From: Dethiobacter sp.
GTDB lineage: Bacteria; Bacillota; Dethiobacteria; Dethiobacterales; Dethiobacteraceae
Reading direction: 5' to 3'
Assembly: GCA_018335875.1 (NCBI GenBank)
Contig: JAGXRN010000007.1
Location: 36,362-100,361 of the forward strand
Length of the DNA stretch: 64,000 nucleotides
Part shown: in pieces, positions 8,809 to 17,309 of the stretch
How the letters are laid out: every line of letters starts with the position of its first letter
How positions within the stretch are numbered: position 1 is the first letter of the stretch
Position numbers and translations under genes: made by a program
The notes under the pieces: generated by a model
What the model was told of the DNA's origin: nothing
Database searches by the model: none
Seen by the model: the letters and a program-made list of their open reading frames with translations, nothing else

Positions 8809-9477
8809 ATGACGACAGAAGAAGCAAAAAACAGGATTGCGATGAGAATTGCCAGGGAATTTGAATCAGAAGAATATATAATGTTCATTAATACCGGCGT
8901 TGGTATCCCTACACTGGTCCCGCAGTTTATTAAATCCCAGAATGTCTGTGTGCAGGCTGAAAACGGGATGTTAGGTGTGGGCCCGCCTGCTGACGGTGAT
9001 CAGGTTGATCCCCGGCTGATAAATGCTTCCAGGCAGCCTGTCTGTGAAATTAAAGGCTGCAGCTACTTTGACAGTGCAGCTTCTTTTGGCATGATCAGAG
9101 GCAGGCATATGGATGCCACAGTGCTTGGGGCACTTGAAGTTGACCAGCAGGGCAATGTGGCCAACTGGATAATCCCCAATGGCAAACAGTTGGGCGTCGG
9201 AGGCGCCATGGATCTTGTGGCGGGTTCTAAAAGGGTTATCATCGCCATGGGGCATATGAGTAAAGACAATAAGCCCAGGATAAAGAAAGAATGCAGCCTG
9301 CCTGTGACAGGGTATGGTAAAGTTGATATGCTGGTAACAGAGTACGCAGTCTTTGTTTTTGAAGACGGGAAGATGATTCTGAAAGAAATCGCACCCGGTG
9401 TGTCATTAAGTTTTATCCGCTCGATTACAGAAGCTGATTATATAATCAGTCCTGACCTTAAAATAATAGAGGCTTAA
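8809..9477 (+). CDS. CoA-transferase subunit B (AtoA/3-oxoacid type)
   Basis: 222-residue beta subunit of the same family I CoA-transferase. The catalytic glutamate is Glu51 in AENGMLGVGP, the ENG motif that forms the glutamyl-CoA thioester. Later SKRVIIAMGHMSKDNKPRI and SLPVTGYGKVDMLVTEYAVF are family signatures. It starts 4 bases after the alpha subunit, with GGGAG ahead of the ATG, so the two are coupled and assemble as a heteromer in the cytoplasm. A terminator follows at 9498. Confidence 0.92.
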   Translation: MTTEEAKNRIAMRIAREFESEEYIMFINTGVGIPTLVPQFIKSQNVCVQAENGMLGVGPPADGDQVDPRLINASRQPVCEIKGCSYFDSAASFGMIRGRHMDATVLGALEVDQQGNVANWIIPNGKQLGVGGAMDLVAGSKRVIIAMGHMSKDNKPRIKKECSLPVTGYGKVDMLVTEYAVFVFEDGKMILKEIAPGVSLSFIRSITEADYIISPDLKIIEA

Positions 9478-9497
9478 CAGAGAACCTATTGAATGCA

Positions 9498-9524
9498 GCA
9501 AGGCAGACTGTTTGCCTTGCTTTT
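9498..9524 (+). terminator. Rho-independent terminator after CoA-transferase genes
   Basis: GCAAGGCA (9498-9505) pairs with TGCCTTGC (9513-9520), followed by TTTT. The T-run is short, so some read-through into the thiolase gene is possible. Confidence 0.6.
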
Positions 9525-9616
9525 AAATTATATTTCCTTAGTATAAAAATTTCAGAAGGAAAATAAATATAGATATCGAATTCAGAATTTAGTGTAAATT
9601 ACAAGGAGGGATGCAC

Positions 9617-10765
9617 ATGAACGAAGCGGTGATAATAGAAGCCGTCAGGTCACCCATGGGCAGGCGTAAAGGCTCACTCCGGGACACCAGGCCTGACGAC
9701 CTGGCAGCCGAGGTAATAGATGCCCTGCTTGAGAGGACCGGTATCGACCCGCATATTGTGGAAGACCTGATTATGGGATGTGTAACACAGGTTGGGGAAC
9801 AGGGATTTAATGTGGCAAGGACCTCCGGACTCATCTCCAGGCTTCCCCTGGATGTGGCTGCAGTCTGCCTGAACAGGATGTGCGGGTCAGGCCTGCAGGC
9901 CTTCAACTTTGCCGCCCAGGGGATAATGTCAGGGATGCACGATTGTATAATATCTGCCGGTGTGGAGAGCATGACCAGGGTCCCCATGGGGTCAGACGGT
10001 TCCGCGTTTAGTGAGCAGTTGATGTCCAAGTATGATATTGTGATGCAGGGGACTTCGGCTGAACTGATTGCGGCAAAATGGGGACTGTCACGCCAAGAGC
10101 TTGACCTGTTTTCCTACCAAAGCCATCAAAAGGCAGCCAAGGCCAGGGAAGAAGGAAGGTTCAGACGCGAGACAGTCCCTGTCCGGGGCGTGAACCAGGC
10201 AGGAGAAAGATATCTGTTTGCCGAGGATGAGACAATCAGGCCTGACACCACACTGGAAAAAATGGCCTCGCTTCCCCCGGCTTTTAAGCCTGATGGAGTA
10301 ATCACCGCCGGTAACTCAAGCCAGATTAGCGATGGCGCGGCCGCTGTGCTTGTCATGTCCGCTCAGAGGGCCAAAGAGTCAGGTCTTAAGCCGCGGGCCA
10401 GGTTTGTGAGTTCTGCTGTGGCCGGGGTCGACCCTACCCTGATGCTCACAGGCCCCATTCCTACTACCAGGAAAGCTTTGGCCAAGGCCGGGCTCACCAT
10501 GGATGACATTGATATCTTTGAAGTAAACGAAGCTTTCGCGCCGGTGGTGCTGGCCTGGGCAAAAGAGCTTGAACTATCTGACATGTCAAGGGTTAACCCG
10601 GTTGGCGGAGCCATTTCTCTTGGCCATCCGCTGGGCTGCAGCGGTACAAGGCTGATCGCCACACTGCTGCACCAACTGGAAGACACAGGAGGGCGTTATG
10701 GCCTGATAACCATGTGCATAGGCTGGGGAATCGGTATTGCCACTGTTATAGAAAGGCTTCCCTGA
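9617..10765 (+). CDS. Thiolase (acetyl-CoA acyltransferase)
   Basis: A 382-residue thiolase. The start is the second ATG, 6 bases after AAGGAGGG; an ATG at 9611 abuts that site. All catalytic landmarks are present: nucleophile Cys89 in CLNRMCGSGLQAF, His337 in GGAISLGHPLGCSG and acid/base Cys367 in LITMCIGWG. It either condenses two acyl-CoAs or cleaves 3-ketoacyl-CoA with free CoA. With the neighbouring CoA-transferase, short-chain dehydrogenase and acyl-CoA dehydrogenase it fits beta-oxidation or its reverse; an enoyl-CoA hydratase is missing from the cluster. Confidence 0.92.
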   Translation: MNEAVIIEAVRSPMGRRKGSLRDTRPDDLAAEVIDALLERTGIDPHIVEDLIMGCVTQVGEQGFNVARTSGLISRLPLDVAAVCLNRMCGSGLQAFNFAAQGIMSGMHDCIISAGVESMTRVPMGSDGSAFSEQLMSKYDIVMQGTSAELIAAKWGLSRQELDLFSYQSHQKAAKAREEGRFRRETVPVRGVNQAGERYLFAEDETIRPDTTLEKMASLPPAFKPDGVITAGNSSQISDGAAAVLVMSAQRAKESGLKPRARFVSSAVAGVDPTLMLTGPIPTTRKALAKAGLTMDDIDIFEVNEAFAPVVLAWAKELELSDMSRVNPVGGAISLGHPLGCSGTRLIATLLHQLEDTGGRYGLITMCIGWGIGIATVIERLP

Positions 10766-10832
10766 GCTTATTGCAAAGGGCCTGCTGTTGCTCCACGTTC
10801 GATTGTGTAAATATTAAAAGGAGTTGGTAAAC

Positions 10833-11654
10833 GTGCTGACTGGCAAAGTAGCGCTTGTGACCGGCGGCTCAAGGGGTATCGGCAGGGCTGACGCGCTGGC
10901 GCTGGCAAGAGCGGGCGCAGATGTTGTGCTTACCGACATCATGCTTGAGAGTGAAGAAGGAGCTGAGGCGGCTGAGAAATACGGGCCGCTCAATCAGTTT
11001 ATGAAAAGCGCAGGTATTGTCTACACAGAGGAGACCTGCCGGGAAATAAGGGAAATGGGCCGCCGCGCTGCAGCCATTAAGATGGATGTAACCGACAGGG
11101 ATGAGGTGGGCAGGGTCTTCAAAGCGGTCAAAGAAGAGTTTGGCAGTATAGACATCCTGGTGAACAATGCCGCCACCCTGGACCATGTTGCTCAGATTGA
11201 AAATCAAAGCGATAGCCTTTGGGAAAGGGACATCAATGTAAACCTGACCGGACCCTACAACTGCTGTAAGGCAGCGTGGCCTTACATGAAGGAGAAAGGG
11301 TGGGGCAGGATTGTCAACATGGCTTCGGTGGCAGGCACAATGGGCGGCTTTGGCCAGTCAAGCTACTCCTCTACCAAAGCTGCAGTGATTGGGTTGACTA
11401 AGAGCCTGGCCCTGGAGGGAGCCAGATACAACATTACAGCTAACGCTATCATAGGCGGCATTATTGCTTCCGAGGCATTTAAAATGGGCAACCCCAAGAT
11501 GAACGACAGGATTGTGGCCAGAACAGCCTTCAAGCGGCCCGGCGAACCGGAGGATATTGCCAACGCAGTGGTGTTCCTTGCTTCAGATAATGCCAAGTAT
11601 ATAACCGGGATCGAGCTCTATGTCTCCGGCGGCATCGAGCTGTTCACCTTTTAG
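10833..11654 (+). CDS. Short-chain dehydrogenase/reductase
   Basis: 273 residues. The GTG at 10833 is chosen because AAAAGGAG lies 9 bases upstream, whereas a TTG at 10824 touches that site. The NAD(P) motif TGGSRGIG, the NNAA motif, the catalytic Ser in VNMASVAG and SYSSTKAA (Tyr-x3-Lys) define a classical SDR. An acidic residue after the second strand (VLTDI) suggests NAD preference. An insertion of about 30 residues between beta-2 and beta-3 (rich in Glu) is longer than usual. In context it would be a 3-hydroxyacyl-CoA dehydrogenase; a role on another alcohol is possible. Confidence 0.85.
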   Translation: MLTGKVALVTGGSRGIGRADALALARAGADVVLTDIMLESEEGAEAAEKYGPLNQFMKSAGIVYTEETCREIREMGRRAAAIKMDVTDRDEVGRVFKAVKEEFGSIDILVNNAATLDHVAQIENQSDSLWERDINVNLTGPYNCCKAAWPYMKEKGWGRIVNMASVAGTMGGFGQSSYSSTKAAVIGLTKSLALEGARYNITANAIIGGIIASEAFKMGNPKMNDRIVARTAFKRPGEPEDIANAVVFLASDNAKYITGIELYVSGGIELFTF

Positions 11655-11665
11655 GAAGTGATGAG

Positions 11666-12808
11666 ATGTCTGTATCATTTAAGCTGGATGATCACCAAAT
11701 GGCGCTGCAGGGGCTGGCCCGTGACTTCGCGCTGGCTGAAATCAGGCCTGTGGCTGCCCAATATGACAAAAGCGGTGAGTTTCCCTGGCCGGTAGTTAAA
11801 AAGGCCTGGGAAGTTGGATTATCCAATTTGAGCATGCCGGAGCAATACGGCGGCGGAGGCCTGTCCGGGCTTGACTCCTGTATCGTGTCGGAGGAGCTGG
11901 CCTTTGGCTGCGCCGGTATTGCCGCCGGTATCAGTATCACTGACCTCGCCTGCATTCCCATTGTCCTTGCCGGGGACGAAGAGCAAAAGCAGAGGTATCT
12001 CGGCGAGATTTGCAGCACGGGAAAAATGGCAGCACTGTGTGTTACAGAGCCCGAGGCGGGATCAGATGTGTCCGCCATTTCCACCACCGCCAAAAAGAGC
12101 GGTGATGATTATGTCCTAAGCGGCAGTAAGTGCTTTATCACCAACGGCTCGGTGGCAGACTATTATGTTGTTTTCGCCACCACAGATAAAAGCATGGGGC
12201 AAAAGGGGCTCTGTGCCTTTGTGGTCCCCAGGGAAACGCAGGGTGTAACTGTTGGCAAAAAGGAGGACAAAATGGGCCAGCGCGCCTCCGACACCAGCGA
12301 AGTAGTCTTCCAGGATGTGCTGGTACCCTCCGCCAACAGGCTTGGAGCAGAAGGCCAGGGGTTTAAGCTTATCATGCAGACTTTCAACCGCTCCCGGCCC
12401 GCAGTGGCATCCTCAGCAGTCGGCCTTTCCCGCGCTGCCATGGAATACTCTCTTGAGTATGCCAAGACACGCAGCCAGTTTGGCATGCCCATAATCTTTA
12501 ACCAGGCCATAATGTTTATGCTCTCAGACATGGCCCGCGACATCGAAGCCTCACGCCTTTTGGCCTGGAAAGCCGCCTGGCTTGGTGACATGGGCCTTGA
12601 CAATGCCAAAGAAGCAGCCATGGCAAAAGTTACCGCCGCCGATGCCGCCATGCGCATCACCACAGACGCTGTGCAGATTCACGGCGGCTACGGCTACATC
12701 AAAGATTACCCCGTAGAGAAACTGATGCGCGATGCCAAGGTGCTGCAGATTTACGAAGGCACCTCACAAATACAAAAACTACTTATCATGCGCTCAATGC
12801 TTAAATAA
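11666..12808 (+). CDS. Acyl-CoA dehydrogenase
   Basis: A 380-residue flavoprotein of the acyl-CoA dehydrogenase family, starting 11 bases after the SDR stop. CVTEPEAGSDVSAISTTA and CFITNGSVADYYVVFA form the FAD/substrate sheet; VQIHGGYGYIKDYPVEKLMR and the catalytic base Glu364 in IYEGTSQIQ identify a short- to medium-chain type. It oxidises acyl-CoA to 2-enoyl-CoA and gives electrons to an electron-transferring flavoprotein, which is not in this window. Length and key residues are normal. Confidence 0.92.
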   Translation: MSVSFKLDDHQMALQGLARDFALAEIRPVAAQYDKSGEFPWPVVKKAWEVGLSNLSMPEQYGGGGLSGLDSCIVSEELAFGCAGIAAGISITDLACIPIVLAGDEEQKQRYLGEICSTGKMAALCVTEPEAGSDVSAISTTAKKSGDDYVLSGSKCFITNGSVADYYVVFATTDKSMGQKGLCAFVVPRETQGVTVGKKEDKMGQRASDTSEVVFQDVLVPSANRLGAEGQGFKLIMQTFNRSRPAVASSAVGLSRAAMEYSLEYAKTRSQFGMPIIFNQAIMFMLSDMARDIEASRLLAWKAAWLGDMGLDNAKEAAMAKVTAADAAMRITTDAVQIHGGYGYIKDYPVEKLMRDAKVLQIYEGTSQIQKLLIMRSMLK

Positions 12809-12823
12809 AGTTACACGCAGTTG

Positions 12824-12865
12824 AAAAGGCTGACAGTCTGAGCAAGCATCTGTCTTGCCTTTTTT
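12824..12865 (+). terminator. Rho-independent terminator
   Basis: An imperfect stem AAGGC-T-GACAG with CTGTC-TT-GCCTT followed by a T-run closes the acyl-CoA gene cluster. Confidence 0.7.
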
Positions 12866-13069
12866 GTTTCACCTAATAAAGAGGCAGGGATTATATTTTT
12901 TTATATAAAAGAAAGCAAAGTAAAGGAATTCACCATATGATATAGCACTGAAAAGGATGTGCGTATGGTGAAAAGTAAGAAACATAACCTGCTCTGAGTC
13001 TGTATTGATAGTAACAAAACAGCAAGTTAAGAGAGGTATGTATACAGGCATATTTATTTTCTTTCAGGG

Positions 13070-13098
13070 CTTTCTTTTTTTGGTTAATGTGGTATAAT
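13070..13098 (+). promoter_or_regulatory. Predicted extended -10 promoter of the RIC/NsrR unit
   Basis: TGGTATAAT (13090-13098) is a perfect extended -10; the -35 position holds only a weak TTTCT. Start codon follows 33 bases later. The 12866-13069 stretch holds nothing else I can recognise. Confidence 0.5.
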
Positions 13099-13130
13099 AA
13101 GTACCAGGTAAGCCATAATAAGGGTAAGGG

Positions 13131-13925
13131 GTGAGTACCTTGGAGAGGCATTTGAACAGAGGCATTAAAGAGGTTATCTCAGAATTCCCGGAAGTGGGCC
13201 AAATTTTGGAGGATTTTGAGATTGGCTGTACTCCGTGCCTTGTAGGAACGTGCCTTCTTAAAGATGTGGTGGAGATCCATGCCCTTCCCCCTGATCAGGA
13301 AGCTGAATTAATGTACCGTGTGGAGAAGGCTATCTATCCGGAAAGGGATGTACAGCCACCTGAAACAGGTGCTGTTAAAGGTGCGGAAAAAGCGGCGGAA
13401 ATCACTTATTCAGCACCAGTCCGGGAACTGGTAGATGAACATAAGCTTATCAAACGGTGGCTTTCTCTGATCCCCCGTGTTGTGGATTTGATGAACCGGT
13501 CAGGCTTAGACAGGCAGCTAATCAATAACGGGCTGGACTTTATCAGGTCCTATGCCGACCGCTTCCACCATGCAAAGGAAGAGGACCTGCTTTTCAAGTA
13601 CGTGGACGAAAGCCAGGAGATTATACAGGCAATGTACAGCGACCATATCACTGGCAGAGGCCATGTGCAGTCCATTGTTAAGGGGCTGGAGCAGGATGAT
13701 ATGGAGACTGTGAGGGAGCACCTGTTCGCTTACCGTGAGCTGCTTACAGGACACATTAAAAAAGAGGATGAAATACTTTTTCCGTGGATTGACCGGCAAT
13801 TGACAGCAAAGAATATCGCTCAGCTCAGTGCTGACTTTTCCGGGGTAAATGCGGGAGCCGGGGAAGGTTTTGAGGAAAAGTATCAGGTGTTTGTCACGGA
13901 CCTGGAAAAGCTGGTGGCGATGTAA
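13131..13925 (+). CDS. Hemerythrin-domain iron-sulfur repair protein (RIC/ScdA-YtfE-like)
   Basis: 264 residues. The N-terminal ~85 residues resemble the DUF1858/ScdA-N region with a cysteine set C33-x2-C36 and C41; residues about 95-245 form a hemerythrin HHE domain whose metal ligands are visible in DEHKLIKRW, FHHAKEEDLLF, SDHITGRGH and GHIKKEDEILFPW. Such di-iron proteins repair Fe-S clusters after nitrosative or oxidative damage or sense oxygen/NO. The following gene, overlapping by one base, is an NsrR-like regulator, which strongly supports the repair role. GTG 13131 is assumed as start; a TTG at 13140 after AAGGGGTG is equally good. Confidence 0.8.
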   Translation: MSTLERHLNRGIKEVISEFPEVGQILEDFEIGCTPCLVGTCLLKDVVEIHALPPDQEAELMYRVEKAIYPERDVQPPETGAVKGAEKAAEITYSAPVRELVDEHKLIKRWLSLIPRVVDLMNRSGLDRQLINNGLDFIRSYADRFHHAKEEDLLFKYVDESQEIIQAMYSDHITGRGHVQSIVKGLEQDDMETVREHLFAYRELLTGHIKKEDEILFPWIDRQLTAKNIAQLSADFSGVNAGAGEGFEEKYQVFVTDLEKLVAM

Positions 13926-14356
13926 TGAAACTGGCGCGCCGAAGTGATTATTCCCTCAGGACTTTGATTTATCTGGCAGAGAATAAGGGCCGCATTACGA
14001 ATCATGAACTCGCACAGGTTCTTGGCATTTCTTCCAATCACCTGTACAAAATAGTTCAGACTCTGTCCCGGGCGGGATACCTCAGGACGTCGGCGGGACG
14101 TGAGGGCGGCGTTGAGCTTGGCAAATCGGCTCATGAAATCACCTTGCTGGAAATTATCAGATTGGTTGAGGGGCCTATTAATCTGAGCGACTGTTTCCTG
14201 AATGCTGATGAGTGCTTCCTGGTTTCCAAATGCAAGCTGAGAAAGAAGATTAAAGAGGCACAAAATATCCTGATTGGTATGTTCAGTGAAACTACCATAG
14301 AAGATTTGCTTGATGACGAAAAATGTACGGACAAAAGGGAAACTGCGGTTACTTGA
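13925..14356 (+). CDS. Rrf2-family regulator, NsrR-like
   Basis: 143 residues with the Rrf2 winged helix-turn-helix (LARRSDYSLRTLIYLAEN, then NHELAQVLGISSNHLYKIV). Three cysteines C90, C97 and C103 in the sequence CFLNADECFLVSKC match the Fe-S-ligating triad of NsrR/IscR proteins. NsrR is an NO-sensing repressor with a [4Fe-4S] or [2Fe-2S] cluster. Its ATG overlaps the TAA of the RIC-like gene (TAATG), so it probably controls its own operon. IscR cannot be fully excluded, but the DECF-type spacing and the hemerythrin neighbour favour NsrR. Confidence 0.85.
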   Translation: MKLARRSDYSLRTLIYLAENKGRITNHELAQVLGISSNHLYKIVQTLSRAGYLRTSAGREGGVELGKSAHEITLLEIIRLVEGPINLSDCFLNADECFLVSKCKLRKKIKEAQNILIGMFSETTIEDLLDDEKCTDKRETAVT

Positions 14357-14380
14357 TAAAAATTTAAAGGAGGAATTTGG

Positions 14381-14599
14381 ATGCGTGAGAAAGTAGAAGC
14401 TGCCCTCGAACTGATAAGACCCTCTTTGCAAATGGATGGTGGGGATGTGACGCTGGTAGATGTGGAGGATGGTGTGGTTAAAGTAAGGCTGACAGGCGCC
14501 TGCGCAGGTTGCCCCATGTCCCAGATGACATTATCCCAGGGAGTGGAACGGACGATTAAGAGCCATGTGCCTGAAGTTAAGAAAGTAGTAGCTGTCTAA
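14381..14599 (+). CDS. NifU-like Fe-S scaffold (C-terminal domain protein)
   Basis: A 72-residue stand-alone NifU C-terminal domain with the CxxC pair C41/C44 in GACAGCPMS, preceded by AAAGGAGG. Dimers of such proteins hold a [4Fe-4S] cluster and deliver it to apo-proteins. It is the last gene of the RIC/NsrR unit and is closed by a strong terminator, so an Fe-S repair operon is likely. Length is normal for this short family. Confidence 0.92.
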   Translation: MREKVEAALELIRPSLQMDGGDVTLVDVEDGVVKVRLTGACAGCPMSQMTLSQGVERTIKSHVPEVKKVVAV

Positions 14600-14602
14600 A
14601 TT

Positions 14603-14649
14603 AAAAATCAGAGAGGGACAGCCCGCCGGGCTGTCCCTCTCTGATTTTT
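14603..14649. terminator. Strong bidirectional terminator
   Basis: A nearly perfect 21-base stem with a three-base loop (AGAGAGGGACAGCCC / GGGCTGTCCCTCTCT flanked by A5 and T5), able to stop transcription from either side. Confidence 0.9.
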
Positions 14650-14735
14650 GCTTTTAACACTTCTGTTTCACCTGAAGGTTATATTTCCAGGGTAATAAAA
14701 TCTTTGTTTGCATTTCATCGACGCTGTTATCCTGG

Positions 14736-15074
14736 TCATTCCCAGGAATTCCAGACTTCCGGCTCATACCCCACTGTGGCTTGTTTCCCGTTGCGCACAA
14801 TGGGTGTTTTATAGAGGCCGGGGTTCTTTAAAAGCAGCTCTTCCCTCATATCAGCACTGAGTATACGATCCAGGTTCAGCCTTGTGTATTCTTTTGATGC
14901 ACTGTTAATTAGAGCGTTAATCCCCAAAGCGGCCTTAACGCTTTGCAATTCTCCCTTACTTAAGCTTTTTTCGTACAAGTCAATAAATTGATAGTTAATC
15001 CTTCTTTCCTTGAAGTAACGCTCAGCCTTTTTTGTATTAAAACACTTATTTATGCCAAAAATTTGGATATTCAT
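14736..15074 (-). CDS. ArsC/Spx-family thioredoxin-fold protein (YffB-like)
   Basis: 112 residues of the ArsC-like branch of the thioredoxin superfamily. One N-terminal cysteine, C11 in FGINKCFNTKKAERYF, occupies the catalytic position; TPIVRNGKQATVGY is the cis-proline region (KTPIVR). A CxxC Spx switch is absent, so it is nearer to YffB/ArsC-type reductases than to Spx. Substrate unknown. The start overlaps the upstream gene's stop by 4 bases, so the two form an operon. Confidence 0.8.
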   Translation of the reverse strand: MNIQIFGINKCFNTKKAERYFKERRINYQFIDLYEKSLSKGELQSVKAALGINALINSASKEYTRLNLDRILSADMREELLLKNPGLYKTPIVRNGKQATVGYEPEVWNSWE

Positions 15075-15829
15075 ATAGCTTCCCTTTTTAAGTGTTTCTG
15101 TACAATTTTAAAAGCTTCTTCTGCATGATTTAGTGTTTCATTTATGTCTTTTTCTTCGTGGGCTGCCGAGATAAACCAGTTGTGGTGGGGGTGCAGAAAA
15201 GAGTCTCTTCTGGTAACTTCAGCACAGAAAATCTGCATGAGACGAGCTGGATAGAATTTACCACCCCTGACAACAACATGGACAACGGGGTCTTCGTTAA
15301 CCCGGATTTCCAGAGTACCGTCGGGCATATGGTGCGAGAGAGTGATTAAGTCGGGGTCATTTTCACCAATCTCCTTTAATCCGAAGGCCAGCGCATAAAG
15401 GGCCAGTTTAACACAAAATTCAAAAGTATCAGGATTATTTAATAAATCATCCTCTGGTTTAAGATAGAATTCCAACTTCTGCAGGACTTGGTCAAGCTGC
15501 AGTATTTTTTTTAACTGAAGGAGGGACAGCAAATTCAGGCGGGGGCTTTTTTGAGTCTTACCCTGGAAGACATCGTTTAAAAACCTGGCGTTCTTAAATG
15601 TAAGGGCGGCACATTGCCGGGGCTGGTTTTCTTTTTTGACTGTCAGCAGGCCGTTTGTAAAAACCAGAGTAACGACGGCCTTTGCCTGAGGGAGTCGGAA
15701 TTGAAAGGCCCCGTTCCAACCTTTAACCAATTGCTGTGCGTTTTTATCAAACTCTATTATGTCTTCCAGCAGTGGCAGTATAGCCATCAGATGCAGGCGG
15801 GCGAGGATTATGTCTTTAGCGCTTTGCAT
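15071..15829 (-). CDS. Hypothetical protein with SCP2-like region and aminotransferase-like tail
   Basis: 252 residues. About 25-95 resemble a sterol-carrier/SCP2-type lipid-binding fold (WNGAFQFRLP, then strands ending ALTFKNARFLNDVFQGK). The last 43 residues (SFLHPHHNWFISAAHEEKD from residue 210) match the C-terminal end of class III aminotransferases such as glutamate-1-semialdehyde aminotransferase, where HPHHNWFIS lies near the active site. No pyridoxal-binding lysine region is present. Neither part gives a function. It is preceded by an AGAGAGGTG-like site and followed, overlapping, by the ArsC-like gene. The combination is odd enough to be listed in the findings. Confidence 0.6.
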   Translation of the reverse strand: MQSAKDIILARLHLMAILPLLEDIIEFDKNAQQLVKGWNGAFQFRLPQAKAVVTLVFTNGLLTVKKENQPRQCAALTFKNARFLNDVFQGKTQKSPRLNLLSLLQLKKILQLDQVLQKLEFYLKPEDDLLNNPDTFEFCVKLALYALAFGLKEIGENDPDLITLSHHMPDGTLEIRVNEDPVVHVVVRGGKFYPARLMQIFCAEVTRRDSFLHPHHNWFISAAHEEKDINETLNHAEEAFKIVQKHLKREAI

Positions 15830-16088
15830 ACCCTTACACCTCTCTTCTAAACTTTTTGCGTCACTGTAGTTAAATTAAAACGCTGAACAGCATCTGTACA
15901 AACCCTTGTATTGGTGCAGAAATATTCGCCAAATAGTGTTAATATCCCTTCTTTATATGCTATACTTTCTGAATATTGCAATAATTTCGGCAGGACATAT
16001 TTTATAAATAGCGAATAAATATGCATATGCATGAAACGTTCTGCGCAAGGTTGTGCCATAAGTTAAAATTTGCAGGGAGTGTTATGCG

Positions 16089-16188
16089 ATGGAGAGAGAA
16101 GTACGCCTAAAAAACCTGGTTGCATACGGTTTGGGCGATGTTTTGGGCGGTGGTTCCTTTTTGATTATCGGAACGCTTTTTCTTACCG
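16089..16188 (+). pseudogene. GPH-family sugar symporter, N-terminal fragment
   Basis: From an ATG with GGGAGTG 8 bases upstream, the frame reads LKNLVAYGLGDVLGGGSF and a hydrophobic helix, the signature N-terminus of glycoside-pentoside-hexuronide:cation symporters. After about 33 codons the homology stops and the frame ends shortly after (near 16243). The rest of the transporter (over 400 residues) is missing; the next bases belong to a different gene. Confidence 0.75.
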
Positions 16189-16428
16189 GGCTACTATTCT
16201 TTGCTGCCCCAAATCAGGGTAGTACATGCCAAGGATGCTTGTGAAGACGGTTTTACTGTTTTGGGCCGGGGAAAAATTGATTGGGAGGGGCAACTTAAAG
16301 CTTTGCTTCAAGATGGTTTTCAGGGTGGTGTTACCATTGAACCACGTACAGTTCCGGATGGTGGCACCATTGCCCAGGCCTCCGCAAAAATATTAGCCTA
16401 CCTGCGGGAGCGGATCCATCCTAAATAA
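16186..16428 (+). pseudogene. Sugar-phosphate isomerase/epimerase (xylose-isomerase-like TIM barrel), C-terminal fragment
   Basis: In another frame directly after the symporter fragment, the last ~80 codons of an AP-endonuclease-2/xylose-isomerase-like barrel are seen: LLPQIRVVHAKDA with the metal-binding His-x-Lys-Asp, and GGVTIEPRTVPDGG near the end. The 5' two-thirds of the gene are absent. Together with the symporter scrap this marks a deletion of at least 2 kb that joined two carbohydrate genes. The transketolase genes follow 23 bases later. Confidence 0.75.
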
Positions 16429-16451
16429 AATATTTATAGGAGGTAGGATTG

Positions 16452-17294
16452 ATGGGATTATCGGATAAGGACATAACGGATTTAAGGGAGAAAGCACGGC
16501 AAATCCGTAGGAAAATAATAAATACTGTGGTTTGGGCCGGAGGCGGTCATGCCGGCGGCGCTCTCAGCCAGGCCGACATTCTGGTAGCTCTCTATTACCA
16601 CTATCTTAATGTTGATCCTAATAATCCAAGCTGGGAGGACCGTGACAGGGTTGTACTGAGCAAAGGGCATGGCGGCATTGGTTATGCTCCTATCCTGGCG
16701 GATCGGGGCTATTTCCCGGAAGAACTCCTTAAAACATTCAACCATACCAACTCACCCTTTGGCATGCACCTTGACCGCCTTAAAGTGCCCGGTGTTGACT
16801 CCTCAACCGGTTCACTGGGGCACGGACTGCCCATTGCTGTGGGTCTGGCTCTGGGGGCGAAACTAAAGGGGAAACTGTGGAAGACTTATTGTATCATCGG
16901 CGACGGTGAATGTAATGAAGGCAGTGTCTGGGAGGGAGCCATGGCAGCCAGTCATTTTAAACTAAACAATCTTATAGGTATCATTGACAGAAACGGGCTG
17001 TGCATAGACGGTGCCACGGAAGAAATCATGTCTTTGGAACCACTTAAGGAAAAATGGCAGAGCTTCGGCTGGCATGTCACAGTGATTGACGGTCATGATT
17101 TTTTTGAATTGGGTCAGGCACTGGAGGAAGCACAGCATTTAGCTGAGCAGCCGGCCATGATCATCGCAAATACTGTTAAGGGTAAAGGCGTGGATTTTAT
17201 GGAAGGCGTTTCCGGCTGGCATTATGGTGGGTTAGACACGGAAAAAGAAAAACAGGCATTGGAATCTATTGACAGAATGCATAGCAAAGGCTAG
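16452..17294 (+). CDS. Transketolase, N-terminal subunit
   Basis: 280 residues; ATG 16452 lies 8 bases after AGGAGG. The thiamine-diphosphate domain is recognisable by SKGHGGIGYAPIL, LGHGLPIAVGLALG, and the GDGECNEGSVWEG...N metal-binding motif. The split form (separate N and C subunits) is usual in archaea and many Firmicutes. With the next gene it transfers two-carbon units between sugar phosphates, or may act in a specialised pentose/dihydroxyacetone pathway given the neighbouring sugar gene scraps. Confidence 0.92.
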   Translation: MGLSDKDITDLREKARQIRRKIINTVVWAGGGHAGGALSQADILVALYYHYLNVDPNNPSWEDRDRVVLSKGHGGIGYAPILADRGYFPEELLKTFNHTNSPFGMHLDRLKVPGVDSSTGSLGHGLPIAVGLALGAKLKGKLWKTYCIIGDGECNEGSVWEGAMAASHFKLNNLIGIIDRNGLCIDGATEEIMSLEPLKEKWQSFGWHVTVIDGHDFFELGQALEEAQHLAEQPAMIIANTVKGKGVDFMEGVSGWHYGGLDTEKEKQALESIDRMHSKG

Positions 17295-17309
17295 AGAGGA
17301 GGGTTAACA

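Noticed and set aside
15847-16059. 70-codon minus-strand frame upstream of the SCP2-like gene
   Set aside because: No ribosome site or homology; the stretch is A/T-rich and lies at the deletion scar.
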